This document shows, piece by piece, positions 50,618-59,112 of a stretch of 64,000 bases of DNA. Position numbers and translations under genes: made by a program. The stretch comes from Candidatus Dormiibacterota bacterium. GTDB taxonomy: Bacteria; Chloroflexota; Dormibacteria; Aeolococcales; Aeolococcaceae. How positions within the stretch are numbered: position 1 is the first letter of the stretch; every line of letters begins with the position of its first letter. Location of the stretch: the NCBI GenBank assembly GCA_003162415.1, contig PMOL01000019.1, positions 124,001-188,000 of the forward strand. Direction: 5' to 3'. Under the pieces are notes generated by a model, which saw nothing but the letters and a program-made list of their open reading frames with translations, did not search any database and was not told the origin of the DNA.

Positions 50618-50974
50618 ATGGCCAAGGTTCGAAGCGCCCCGGGCGGTCCCCGGACCCCACGCCCGGTTCTGCCCGCTCCGGCCGCCGGCCGCTCGGGCCC
50701 GATCGGCTATCTGCGGGGCGTCTGGGAAGAGCTGAAGAAGGTTGTCTGGCCGGCGCGGGACGAGCTGGTGCGGATGACCGGGATCGTGATCGCCACCGTC
50801 ATCATCTTCGCCGCACTGGTGGGTGGCGCGGACTACCTGCTCAGCCTTGGGGTGAAGCAAGCGGTCGCGACCCAGGCCGCCTCTGCCACTGCCACCCCGG
50901 CGCCGAGCACCGCCCCCCTGGCAACCGCCGTACCAACCGTCGCACCGACTGCGGCACCAACCGTGTCGCCGTAG
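50618..50974 (+). CDS. secE: Preprotein translocase subunit SecE
   Basis: The 118-residue protein contains the SecE core YLRGVWEELKKVVWPARDEL and one transmembrane helix (about 54–76). SecE stabilises SecY in the Sec channel. The ATG at 50618 follows AGGAGA. Unlike the usual 60–65-residue SecE, it carries a 24-residue N-terminal Pro/Ala stretch. It also has a 35-residue C-terminal tail of Ala, Thr and Pro that would lie outside the membrane. Confidence 0.94.
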   Translation: MAKVRSAPGGPRTPRPVLPAPAAGRSGPIGYLRGVWEELKKVVWPARDELVRMTGIVIATVIIFAALVGGADYLLSLGVKQAVATQAASATATPAPSTAPLATAVPTVAPTAAPTVSP

Positions 50975-50987
50975 CCGTCGTGGGAGA

Positions 50988-51554
50988 ATGAACATCGCTG
51001 TGAGCAACGCCGCCGTTTCCGCCAAGGACGCCCGCTGGTACGTGGTGCATGCGTATTCCGGCCACGAGGAGAAGGTTCGCGCGAACCTTCTCAAGCGCGT
51101 CGAGTCCATGGACATGCACGACCAGATCTTCGACGTCCTGGTTCCGACCGAGGAGGTCATGGAGATCAAGGACGGCCAGCGCCGCAAGGTGAGCAAGCGG
51201 ATCTTCCCCGGCTACATCCTCGTCAACATGGTGATGTCGGATGAGTCGTGGTACGTCGTTCGCAATACACCTGGGGTGACCTCCTTCGTCGGCTCGGGCA
51301 ACAAGCCCGTTCCGTTGCAGGAGCACGAGATTCGCGGCATTCAGAAGCAGGTGAAGGCCGAGGCTCCAACCAAGGTCAACGTCGAGTACGAGGTCGGCGA
51401 GAACGTTCGCGTTATCGATGGACCGTTCACCGACTTCCACGGCAAAGTGACCGAGATCAACGTCGAGAAGGGCAAGCTCAAGGTGCTCGTGAACATGTTC
51501 GGTCGCGAGACCCCGGTCGAGCTCGACCTCCTCCAGGTCGAGCGCCTTCGCTAG
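50988..51554 (+). CDS. nusG: Transcription termination/antitermination factor NusG
   Basis: The 188-residue protein has the NGN domain (RWYVVHAYSGHEEKVRANLL, KRIFPGYILVNM) and a C-terminal KOW domain (ENVRVIDGPFTDFHGKVTEI). It binds RNA polymerase and links transcription to translation and Rho. It is 13 bases after secE and 30 before rplK, as expected. Confidence 0.98.
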   Translation: MNIAVSNAAVSAKDARWYVVHAYSGHEEKVRANLLKRVESMDMHDQIFDVLVPTEEVMEIKDGQRRKVSKRIFPGYILVNMVMSDESWYVVRNTPGVTSFVGSGNKPVPLQEHEIRGIQKQVKAEAPTKVNVEYEVGENVRVIDGPFTDFHGKVTEINVEKGKLKVLVNMFGRETPVELDLLQVERLR

Positions 51555-51584
51555 GCACCACCAGGAAAGCAAGTCAAGGAAACC

Positions 51585-52007
51585 ATGAGCAAGAAGAAAG
51601 TCAAGACGGTCATCAAGTTGCAACTCCAGGCCGGAAAGGCGACTCCGGCGCCGCCGGTCGGCACCGCCCTGGGCCCCCACGGGCTCAACATCATGGAGTT
51701 CTGCAAGGCCTACAACGAGCGCACCGCCAACATGTCGGGTGTCATCCCTGCCCAGATCACAGTGTTCGAGGACAGGACCTTCAGCTTCATCACCAAGACG
51801 CCCCCGGCGTCGGAGCTGTTGAAGAAGGCCGCCGGCGTCGAGAAAGGGTCGGGGAACCCGAACCGCGACAAGGTCGGATCGCTCTCGAAGGCGCAGGTGC
51901 GCGAGATCGCCGAGGTCAAGCAGGTCGACCTCAACGCCCACGACCTCGAGCACGCCACAAGGATCATCGAGGGCACGGCCCGATCAATGGGTCTTAACGT
52001 CAACTGA
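51585..52007 (+). CDS. rplK: 50S ribosomal protein L11
   Basis: The 140-residue protein has the L11 hallmarks [35 protein letters not shown] and the C-terminal rRNA-binding [18 protein letters not shown] and ARSMGLNV. It is in the canonical nusG–rplK–rplA order. Confidence 0.98.
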   Translation: MSKKKVKTVIKLQLQAGKATPAPPVGTALGPHGLNIMEFCKAYNERTANMSGVIPAQITVFEDRTFSFITKTPPASELLKKAAGVEKGSGNPNRDKVGSLSKAQVREIAEVKQVDLNAHDLEHATRIIEGTARSMGLNVN

Positions 52008-52063
52008 GCCACTGAGTGGGAGGGCGCGTTCACGTGCCCGCCAACACCACGGAGAAAGTGAAG

Positions 52064-52774
52064 ATGCCCAAACCACACGGCAAGAAGTACCGCCAGGCCG
52101 CGAGTACGATTGAATCAGGGAAGTTCTACCCGCCGTCCGAGGCGGTGAGCCTGGTTCGCCAGACCGCGGTCACGGCGTTCGATTCGTCCATCGAGGCGCA
52201 CATCCGTCTCGGTATCGACCCACGCCACGCCGACCAGGTGGTGCGCAGCACGGTGACGCTTCCGCACGGCACCGGGAAGACCAGGCGGATCGCGGTCTTC
52301 GCGACCGGCGAGAAGCTCCGCGAGGCCATCGAGGCCGGCGCCGACGTCGTCGGCGGCGAGGACCTGGTCAAGAAGGTGCAGGCCGGACAGATCGACTTCG
52401 ACGTCGCGCTGGCGACCCCCGAGGTCATGGGCATGGTCGGTCGCCTGGGGAAGATTCTCGGCCCGCGAGGCCTGATGCCGAACCCCAAGGCCGGGACGGT
52501 GACCTTCGATATCGCCAAGGCGATCCAGGATGTCCAGGGCGGCCGCGTCGAGTTCCGCAATGACAGGACGGGCATCATTCACACCGCAATTGGTAAAGCT
52601 TCGTTCGACGACGACAAATTGCGAGACAATTTCGCCGCTTTGATGGATGCGATCGTTCGAGCCAAGCCCACCGGCGCAAAGGGCACCTATGTGAAGACGG
52701 TCACGATCGCGGCCACCATGGGCCCAGGCATACCGGTCGACCCGGTACAGGCAGCACGCTTGTCGGTCGGCTGA
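52064..52774 (+). CDS. rplA: 50S ribosomal protein L1
   Basis: From ATG 52064 the product has 236 residues, the normal L1 length. Signatures include [45 protein letters not shown] and the C-terminal [15 protein letters not shown]. The frame is open back to 52016, but GGAG lies nine bases before 52064. In many genomes rplJ–rplL follow; here a TadZ-type gene begins 12 bases later. Confidence 0.97.
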   Translation: MPKPHGKKYRQAASTIESGKFYPPSEAVSLVRQTAVTAFDSSIEAHIRLGIDPRHADQVVRSTVTLPHGTGKTRRIAVFATGEKLREAIEAGADVVGGEDLVKKVQAGQIDFDVALATPEVMGMVGRLGKILGPRGLMPNPKAGTVTFDIAKAIQDVQGGRVEFRNDRTGIIHTAIGKASFDDDKLRDNFAALMDAIVRAKPTGAKGTYVKTVTIAATMGPGIPVDPVQAARLSVG

Positions 52775-52786
52775 GGTCCGATCGAT

Positions 52787-54019
52787 TTGATCCGGCTCCT
52801 CATCGTCGACGACATCGCGAGCACCCGGGATAACCTGCGCAAACTGCTCGGGTTCGAAGAGGACATCGAGGTCATCGGCACGGCCGGCGACGGCAAGCAG
52901 GGGCTCGAGGAAGCGCATCGCCTGCTGCCCGACATCGTGCTCACCGACGTGAACATGCCGATCATGGACGGCATCCAGCTGACTGAACGGCTCGCTCAGG
53001 AGCTGCCCGCGTCGCCGGTGATCATCATGTCGGTGCAGGGCGAGCGTGACTACCTCCGCCGCGCGATGCAGGCCGGCGCTCGCGAGTACCTGATCAAGCC
53101 CTTCAGCCATGACGAGCTGGTGGCGGCCATCCGCCGTGTGCACCAACTCGAGGAGAAGAAGGGAACGTTCGCGCGGGCGTCAGCCCCCGACAGCAGCGGC
53201 GCTCCGCGCGCGGCGGCACTCGGCGAGGTGATCGTGCTCTTCTCCGGCAAGGGCGGGGTGGGGAAGACCTTGCTCGCAACCAACCTGGCGGTGGCGCTCT
53301 CCGTCGAGACCGAGTCACGCGTTGCGCTCGTCGACCTCGACCTTCAGTTCGGCGACATCGGGGTGATGCTCAACCTTGATCACAGTCGGAGCATCACCGA
53401 CGTGGTGGATTCGGAGACGCTCGAGCCCGAGATGCTCAACGAGGTCATGGCCCAGGGACCGAACGGAGTGCGGGTCCTCCTGGCGCCGATCAGCCCGGAA
53501 CTTGCCGACCTCATCACCAGCGATCACGTCCGCATGGTGATGGGAGAGCTGCGCAAGACGTTCGACTACGTGGTGGTCGACACCTCGTCGCACCTGGCCG
53601 ACTTCAACCTCGAGGTCATCGAATCCGCGCAGCACATCCTTGTGGTCACGGCGCTGACCATCCCTGCGATCAAGGATGCAAAGCTCGCTCTCAAGGTGCT
53701 CGAGTCGCTGACCGTCGACCCGAGCTCCGTGCTCCTGGTCGTCGATCGCAGCGACTCGCACTCCGATTTCAACAAGGACTCGATCGAGCAGAACCTGCGC
53801 CACAGCGTCGGCGCGCAGATTCCCTACGACCCCCGGGTCGTGGGTGACTCGATCAATCGCGGGATCCCGTTCGTGACCTCGAGCCCGGAATCGGAGATCA
53901 GCCGCTCGATCCGTGAGCTCGCCGGTGCCCTGGTTCCCACTGGCGGTCAGCCGGTCGGTGCCGGGGTCGCCGCCGGCAAGGCGGACGACAAGCGCAAGCG
54001 CCGCATCTTCGGACGCTGA
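52787..54019 (+). CDS. tadZ: TadZ/CpaE-type receiver–ATPase fusion, copy 1
   Basis: The 410-residue protein joins an N-terminal receiver (phosphoacceptor D54 in IVLTDVNMPIMDG, Lys in YLIKPFSHDE) to a MinD-like ATPase. The deviant Walker A SGKGGVGKT spans residues 153–161, with LVDLDLQFGDIG after it. TadZ/CpaE places the Tad pilus machine in the cell. All key residues are present, so this copy is probably active. It uses a TTG start 12 bases after rplA, on the same strand, and should be read through from the ribosomal operon. The C-terminus is basic. Confidence 0.92.
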   Translation: MIRLLIVDDIASTRDNLRKLLGFEEDIEVIGTAGDGKQGLEEAHRLLPDIVLTDVNMPIMDGIQLTERLAQELPASPVIIMSVQGERDYLRRAMQAGAREYLIKPFSHDELVAAIRRVHQLEEKKGTFARASAPDSSGAPRAAALGEVIVLFSGKGGVGKTLLATNLAVALSVETESRVALVDLDLQFGDIGVMLNLDHSRSITDVVDSETLEPEMLNEVMAQGPNGVRVLLAPISPELADLITSDHVRMVMGELRKTFDYVVVDTSSHLADFNLEVIESAQHILVVTALTIPAIKDAKLALKVLESLTVDPSSVLLVVDRSDSHSDFNKDSIEQNLRHSVGAQIPYDPRVVGDSINRGIPFVTSSPESEISRSIRELAGALVPTGGQPVGAGVAAGKADDKRKRRIFGR

Positions 54020-54058
54020 CGGTCGAGGCCGGAGGAGACCCCGGCGGACGCTGCGTAA

Positions 54059-54126
54059 GGACTGAGGGGACCTCGGCGGAGGCTGAATAGTCCGGTTTGA
54101 AGCCGGAGCCCGGGTCCCCTCAGTCC
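54059..54126. terminator. Bidirectional hairpin/repeat at the tadZ1–tadZ2 convergent junction
   Basis: GGACTGAGGGGACC (54059–54072) and GGTCCCCTCAGTCC (54113–54126) form a perfect 14-bp inverted repeat. An inner TCCGG/CCGGA stem lies between them. The right arm includes the stop codon of the convergent gene. It lacks a T-tract. Bases 54081–54126 resemble 60605–60648, so the element is part of a short repeat family. Confidence 0.65.
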
Positions 54127-55373
54127 CGCGCGAAGCCGAGCCGGCGGCGGCTGCGCTTCTTGCCGGGTTGCTCCGCGGTGGAGGCCGGCTCGGCGTCGCC
54201 GGTGAGCGCGGACGCGAGACGCTCGAACGCCGCCGTGACGGGGGAGGAGTGGCCGCCGATCACCACGGGCACGCCCGAACTGACCGACCCCCCGATCGCG
54301 ATCGCGTCATGCGGAATCTCCGCCGCGACCGGATGACGGAGAAAGTCCTCGATCCGGGCGCGATCCATGCCTCCGGCAAGCACCGCATCCCGGTGGTTCG
54401 CCACCACCACGATGCGTTCGGGATCCACCTGCAGGACGCCGATCACCGACATGATCAGGCGGGTGTTCTTCACCGAGGTGACGCTGAAGTCGGTGACCAG
54501 GACGATGTGGTCCGAGTTCTCGAGCGCCTCCAGGGTGATCTCCGAGAGCTGGGAGGTGGTGTCGGCCACCACGAGCTCGAAGGTGGAGCGCAACTCGGCG
54601 ACCAGCGAGCGCAGGTGTGCGGTGGTGACATAGTCGGCGAGCTCGGGGCTCGGAGGCGCTGCGAGCACGGTGAGCCCCTGGGGGCCGAGTGAGAGCGCCT
54701 GCTGGATCACGTGACGGTCGGTCATCCCCGCGTCGCTGGCCGCGAACTCCGCGATCGACCCGTCCGGCGTCATGGCGAGGAGCGCCGCGATATCGCCGAA
54801 CTGCAGGGACAGATCGACGAGAACGACGCTTCCCGGGTGCGGCCGGTTGAGCACCAGGGCGAGGTTGGTGGCAATGATCGACTTGCCGACGCCGCCCTTG
54901 CCCGAGACGATGGTGATCATGCGTCCGTCACGGCGCCGGGCCCCGTCGGGAGCTGCCGGTCCACCGCGCTCGGGCTGGCGCACCGCCTGCGCCGCCCGCT
55001 TGCGTGCCTGGAACGCATGCACCCGGTGAATCGCGGCAACCAGGTCGTCCCCGGCGAATGGCTTCTGCAACACCTCGCGAGCGCCGGCGAGCATCGCCCT
55101 CCGGAACAGCTCGCTCCCGCTCTCCATCGACATCAGGATCACGCCTGCCTGGGGGGCGTACTCGGCGAGCATCTCGGTCGCCTGCACGCCGTCGAGGCCG
55201 GTCAGGCCGGCATCGAGCACCGCGATGTCGGGGACGAGGTGCAACGCCTCCTGGAGTGCCTTCTCACCATCGCTGGCGGTACCGCAGACGGTGATGTCCT
55301 CTTCGGCGGCGAGACGGCGTATGAGGTTGGCGCGGATGCGCTCGCTGCCATCGGCGATCAGGACGCGGATCAC
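54120..55373 (-). CDS. TadZ/CpaE-type receiver–ATPase fusion, copy 2
   Basis: The 417-residue paralogue has a receiver with D54 in IAVLDAGLTGLDG, though the acidic pocket is reduced (LIADGS). The MinD-like ATPase has an intact SGKGGVGKSIIATN and VLVDLSLQFGDIA, where Ser replaces the second Asp of copy 1. It ends in a basic tail (KKRSRRRLGF). It is downstream of copy 3 on the same strand with a 9-base gap, so copies 3 and 2 form an operon convergent with copy 1. Confidence 0.9.
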   Translation of the reverse strand: MIRVLIADGSERIRANLIRRLAAEEDITVCGTASDGEKALQEALHLVPDIAVLDAGLTGLDGVQATEMLAEYAPQAGVILMSMESGSELFRRAMLAGAREVLQKPFAGDDLVAAIHRVHAFQARKRAAQAVRQPERGGPAAPDGARRRDGRMITIVSGKGGVGKSIIATNLALVLNRPHPGSVVLVDLSLQFGDIAALLAMTPDGSIAEFAASDAGMTDRHVIQQALSLGPQGLTVLAAPPSPELADYVTTAHLRSLVAELRSTFELVVADTTSQLSEITLEALENSDHIVLVTDFSVTSVKNTRLIMSVIGVLQVDPERIVVVANHRDAVLAGGMDRARIEDFLRHPVAAEIPHDAIAIGGSVSSGVPVVIGGHSSPVTAAFERLASALTGDAEPASTAEQPGKKRSRRRLGFARD

Positions 55374-55382
55374 GCCGCCACC

Positions 55383-56645
55383 TTACCTCCGGCCCAGGCT
55401 GAACCGGCGCCGGTATGCCGGGGTTTCGGGCGCGGGGGCGTCAAGGGCGCTGGTCTCGGTGGTGCCGGCTGGCGCCGCGACCAGCTCGGCCAGCGAGTTG
55501 AGCCGGCGCGAAAGCTCAGCGCGCGGCTGCGCCAGGACGATCGGCGTCCCGGAATCGAGCGAGGGGTCAACCCTCGGGTCGTAGGGGAGATCGACCAGGA
55601 TGCGCCTGCCGAGGATCTCCTCGATGTCCTCGCGGCGGTAATTGGTGCGCGGACGCGTGTGGTTCAGGACGACGTCGACACGATCGAGATCGACACCGAG
55701 TGCCTCGAGCATCAAGAGGGTTGCCTTGGTTCCGCGCACGGCGCTGAGGTTGTAGCTGGTCACGAGCAGCAAACGGTCGGCGAGTTCGAATGCCTCCAAC
55801 ACGCGCTCATCGAGGTGGGAGGGCGTATCGACGACCACGAAGTCGCTCGCGCGCGCGGTGGCCCTGATGATGGCGCGCAGATGGGCGGCGGTGATCGCCT
55901 CAGCCAACTCCGGGCTCGAGGGAGCTCGCAGCACCCGCACGTCCGCCGGCCCGGTGGCGAGCACGTCGTCGAGGAGTGTCGGGTCGATGTCCTCTCCCTG
56001 CGCCGCGAGGTCGGCAGCGGTCAGGGGGTGATGCTCGACGTGGAGCATCCCCGCGGCATCGCCGAACTGGAGATCGATATCCACCAGTGCCGCGCGAGCG
56101 CCGGCCCCGTGCGCGAGGATGACCACGAGGTTGGTGGCCACCATCGACGTCCCGGTGCCTCCCTTGCCAGAGAAGGCGACGATCACGGTCGCTCTGCCCA
56201 CCGGAGCCCGGACCTCGCGTCGTGCCTGGCCGGCGGCTGCACCGCCTTCGCCCGGCACCGGCGTATCGACGACGCTGACGACTCCGTGAGGGAAGGCCCG
56301 GGCGGCGACGCGAATGGCCTCGAGGAGGTCGGCGCCCGCCGCCGCTTCGCTGATCGTGCCTGCCGCCCAGGTGTCCGCCACCTCGGTGGTCGCGCTCGCG
56401 GTCATGAGAAGGACGCGGGTCGTCGGCGACACCGACGCGAGGTGCGCGGCAAAGTCCGACGGCGGCAGGTCGGCGAAACGCTCGTGCAGCACGAGGACGT
56501 CAGGCTGACGCAGCCACGCTTCCTCGATGACCGCCGATGCCTGGTGCGCGACGCCGCAGACGTCGACTTCGTCGCGGTAGGGCTCGAGCTTCTCCAGGTC
56601 GCCGACAATCCGCGCGATCTCGTCCGCGATGAGTACGCGGATCAC
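55383..56645 (-). CDS. TadZ/CpaE-like protein, copy 3, with degenerate receiver and Walker A
   Basis: From GTG 56645 (VIRVLIADEIARI) the product has 420 residues and aligns with copies 1 and 2. The phosphoacceptor Asp is replaced by His (H54 in PDVLVLHERFAD). Walker A reads SGKGGTGTS, so the second Lys of KGGxGK is lost while the signature Lys stays. LVDIDLQFGDAAG is intact. Loss of both key residues suggests a structural or regulatory partner that is neither phosphorylated nor a normal ATPase. The frame runs on to 56744 without homology. Confidence 0.88.
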   Translation of the reverse strand: MIRVLIADEIARIVGDLEKLEPYRDEVDVCGVAHQASAVIEEAWLRQPDVLVLHERFADLPPSDFAAHLASVSPTTRVLLMTASATTEVADTWAAGTISEAAAGADLLEAIRVAARAFPHGVVSVVDTPVPGEGGAAAGQARREVRAPVGRATVIVAFSGKGGTGTSMVATNLVVILAHGAGARAALVDIDLQFGDAAGMLHVEHHPLTAADLAAQGEDIDPTLLDDVLATGPADVRVLRAPSSPELAEAITAAHLRAIIRATARASDFVVVDTPSHLDERVLEAFELADRLLLVTSYNLSAVRGTKATLLMLEALGVDLDRVDVVLNHTRPRTNYRREDIEEILGRRILVDLPYDPRVDPSLDSGTPIVLAQPRAELSRRLNSLAELVAAPAGTTETSALDAPAPETPAYRRRFSLGRR

Positions 56646-56743
56646 ATCCGCCCCCCGCACGCCAAGTGCATCGAGCGCATGGTACGGCGAATCGCGTGCA
56701 GGTGGATGGCGGGTACCGTCATGCGACACAGCGTTCACATGCA

Positions 56744-56780
56744 ATAAAAAGAGGAGCCGGGCCCGATGGCCGGCTCCTCT
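56744..56780 (-). terminator. Intrinsic terminator of the flp gene
   Basis: AGAGGAGCCGG (56750–56760) pairs with CCGGCTCCTCT (56770–56780). On the minus strand the 11-bp stem is followed by TTTTT. It ends the flp transcript 26 bases after its stop. Confidence 0.9.
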
Positions 56781-56805
56781 TGACTGTCCTGGTTGCTTGT
56801 AAAAG

Positions 56806-57006
56806 TTACGAGCTCAGGCCGTTGCTGATGTTCGAGAACACGTTGTTGACCTGCTTGCCGACGACTTGCAGGATAACGATAACGACGATGGCGATAAGGA
56901 CGAGGATGAGCGCATACTCAACCATGCCCTGGCCTTCCTCAGCCTCCTCACGCTTGCGAGCGATGAACTCTGTTGCGCGAAGGTACAGGGTGCTCAGCAT
57001 ATCCAT
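56806..57006 (-). CDS. flp: Flp/Fap-type pilin
   Basis: The 66-residue prepilin has a 25-residue leader and the Flp processing motif G25 followed by QGMVEY, with Glu at +5 and Tyr at +6. A hydrophobic helix (ALILVLIAIVVIVILQVV) and a short tail (SNISNGLSS) follow. It forms the Tad pilus after cleavage by a prepilin peptidase. ATG 57006 has the near-perfect AAAGGAGGTGA eight bases upstream, which implies strong translation; the 57141 start can be rejected. It has its own terminator. Confidence 0.93.
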   Translation of the reverse strand: MDMLSTLYLRATEFIARKREEAEEGQGMVEYALILVLIAIVVIVILQVVGKQVNNVFSNISNGLSS

Positions 57007-57239
57007 TCTGTGTTTCACCTCCTTTCGGGTTGAATTGTCGACCCGAGATGTTTGCTCGGACCCGACTGATGCGAGTGTGGGGCCCTGCTGCTGCAACGGA
57101 ATGGCCTGCGTGCTAAATATTGGTAACGAAGGATCGGACACGGCCCGGACAGTGAGCCCGCGACGAGAAACCGTGGTGATTTGATGACAACCGGGCTACG
57201 AGAGCGTCGCTCCTAATTGGGCTGACCTAGACTCGGGCC

Positions 57240-57959
57240 ATGGCCGAGGCGGTCGCGATTCCAGCACGCCGTGGCGACCTGGAACGTCGCGTCGAAGAAA
57301 TCCGATTCCTGGTCTTCGGGCGCTCACTTCCGGCGGTGCTGTTCGCGTTGCTCGGGTGGCGCGTGTGGTCGAATCTGTTGTCGCAGGTGCGCGCGCTGCC
57401 CGCGCACGCGGGATTCGGAGATTTCCTGGCCGGACCGCTCACCACAGGTGTGTACCTGCTCTTCTGCGTCATCCCCGTGGGGATCTACCTGATCCGGCCG
57501 CGGCCACGCGCTCGCGACGGCCGGGTGATCGCGCGGACCGCCGGCCTGGTGGGGACCACCATGCTCCTGGTGGTCGGAGCGTTCCCGAATCCCGTGCTCT
57601 TCACCCCGTGGGCCGTGATTCGCGACATCTCCGCTCCATTGGCGCTCGGCGCCTTCGTCCTTGCGGTGTACGGCCTCCTCTACCTGCGCCGGAACCTGAG
57701 CATCATGCCGGAGGCACGCCGCCTGGTCACCGCCGGCCCGTATCGCTTCATCCGTCACCCGCTCTACGCCGGCGAGATGCTCGCGGCGTTCGCAATCGTG
57801 CTTGCTCGGCCGGCGCTCTGGGCCACGCTGACCCTGGTGCCGTTCATCGCGGTGCAGATGCTCAGAGCTCGCTTCGAGGAGGGCTTGCTTGCCCGAACCT
57901 TTCCCGAGTACCGGCTGTACGCCGCGCGGACGCCGCGGCTCATTCCTTTGGTGTGGTAG
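57240..57959 (+). CDS. Isoprenylcysteine carboxyl methyltransferase-family membrane protein
   Basis: The 239-residue membrane protein has about five helices. It ends with the ICMT/PEMT signature RRLVTAGPYRFIRHPLYAGE and RARFEEGLLARTFPEYRLYA, which binds S-adenosylmethionine at the membrane. The substrate is unknown; in bacteria such enzymes may methylate lipids or small hydrophobic compounds. Its stop is followed directly by the GTG of the Cys/His-rich gene, so they are likely co-transcribed. Confidence 0.88.
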   Translation: MAEAVAIPARRGDLERRVEEIRFLVFGRSLPAVLFALLGWRVWSNLLSQVRALPAHAGFGDFLAGPLTTGVYLLFCVIPVGIYLIRPRPRARDGRVIARTAGLVGTTMLLVVGAFPNPVLFTPWAVIRDISAPLALGAFVLAVYGLLYLRRNLSIMPEARRLVTAGPYRFIRHPLYAGEMLAAFAIVLARPALWATLTLVPFIAVQMLRARFEEGLLARTFPEYRLYAARTPRLIPLVW

Positions 57960-58709
57960 GTGAGCAGGGTTCGCGCTGAGCCGACCGATGCTAATGTGGA
58001 TCAGGTGACATCCGCCGAGCCCACGCTCACGTCCACGCATCCGTGCACGCAGGGCGGATGCACATCCCCAGACGGGGTGGCGTGCGCATACGTCGACCGC
58101 CGTGGCCGCGAGTGCCGCACCGCCTGGTGCATCGAGCACCGGGTCACCATCGAGGGCCGGGTGTACTGCCGCCGCCATGCCGGGGTTGTCAGTGCGCTGC
58201 CGAGCCTTGACAGTTCGCTCGCCGTGTCCCTACCGGACCTCGACAACCGCGCGCCCTCGCTGGTCGGCTGGGTGTCACGGCAGATCGACGGCGACATCTG
58301 GCGCCTCCTGCTCAAGGAGCTCACCGCGGGGAGCGGCGGGCAGCTCGTGGCCGACCCGGTGACCCTGATCTTCGTCGGCATCGGCCGGCAGCGCGCCTGG
58401 GAGCGGGCCTGGCGTCTCGACAGCCACGTGGGCATCGCTCATCGGGTGAGCATCCTGGTCGAGGAGCTCGACGACACCATGATTACCGTCAAGGTCGGCC
58501 AGAACACGGTGGAGCAGCTGGTCCCGCCCTGGATCCAGCATCGGGTGCGCGGCGAGACGGTCGCGCCGGACGAGGACCGCAAGGAACGCGAGGAGTTCTA
58601 CCAGCGCGTGCTCGATTCGATCGAGCGCGGCCTCGGGCACGAGCGCGATCTCTCGCACTACATGGCAGAGGGTCGCCTGAGCGCGCCCCAGGGTGGAGCG
58701 GGGGCGTAG
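57960..58709 (+). CDS. Cys/His-rich putative zinc-binding protein, new family, copy B
   Basis: The 249-residue paralogue of the 2923–3672 protein has the same length and identical ligand spacing: C29-x4-C34-x7-C42-x9-C52-x4-C57-x2-H60-x9-C70-x2-H73. Shared stretches include CAYVDRRGREC, YCRRHAG and DNRAPSLVGW. A region of strands (HRVSILVEELDDTMITVKVG) and an acidic helix follow. The last 20 residues are flexible. It begins directly after the ICMT gene and is followed by a response regulator after 2 bases, so the three form an operon. The function is unknown. Confidence 0.82.
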   Translation: MSRVRAEPTDANVDQVTSAEPTLTSTHPCTQGGCTSPDGVACAYVDRRGRECRTAWCIEHRVTIEGRVYCRRHAGVVSALPSLDSSLAVSLPDLDNRAPSLVGWVSRQIDGDIWRLLLKELTAGSGGQLVADPVTLIFVGIGRQRAWERAWRLDSHVGIAHRVSILVEELDDTMITVKVGQNTVEQLVPPWIQHRVRGETVAPDEDRKEREEFYQRVLDSIERGLGHERDLSHYMAEGRLSAPQGGAGA

Positions 58710-58711
58710 GC

Positions 58712-59101
58712 ATGACGCGCGGCAGTATCCTCATCGTCGACGACGATCCCAGGCTCCTGCACATCGTCGCGATGTATCTCGGCATCGAGGGGTACGACGT
58801 GACCACCGCCGAGAACGGCGAGGACGGCCTTGCGCAGGTGGAGGCGCGCGCGCCAGACCTCGTGATCCTGGACATCATGATGCCCGGCATGGACGGCATC
58901 GAGACCTGCAAGCGCATTCGCAGCAACACGCCGACCGCCGACATCCCGATCGTGATGTTCAGCGCACTCTCGAGTGATGACGACATCGAGCGCGCCCGCG
59001 TGGCGGGCGCGAATCACCTGATCACCAAGCCCTTCAACCTTGTCGGCCTCGGCTCCGTGGTCAAGACCTTCTTCCCAGCGGACGTCGGCTCGGCTCGTTG
59101 A
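58712..59101 (+). CDS. Single-domain response regulator
   Basis: The 129-residue receiver has pocket D10–D12 (LIVDDDPRLL), phosphoacceptor D54 in LVILDIMMPGMDG, switch Ser in IVMFSAL and Lys in HLITKPFNL. It is a complete, probably active CheY-like protein without output domain. It is only 2 bases after the Cys/His-rich gene, which suggests a functional link. It is not a close copy of the 1067 and 5699 receivers. Confidence 0.93.
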   Translation: MTRGSILIVDDDPRLLHIVAMYLGIEGYDVTTAENGEDGLAQVEARAPDLVILDIMMPGMDGIETCKRIRSNTPTADIPIVMFSALSSDDDIERARVAGANHLITKPFNLVGLGSVVKTFFPADVGSAR

Positions 59102-59112
59102 GCTCCCGCCGG

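Noticed and set aside
54711..56747. A 678-codon plus-strand open frame opposite the TadZ genes
   Set aside because: It is antisense to TadZ copies 2 and 3, has no recognisable motif and shows the skewed composition of a mirror frame in GC-rich DNA.
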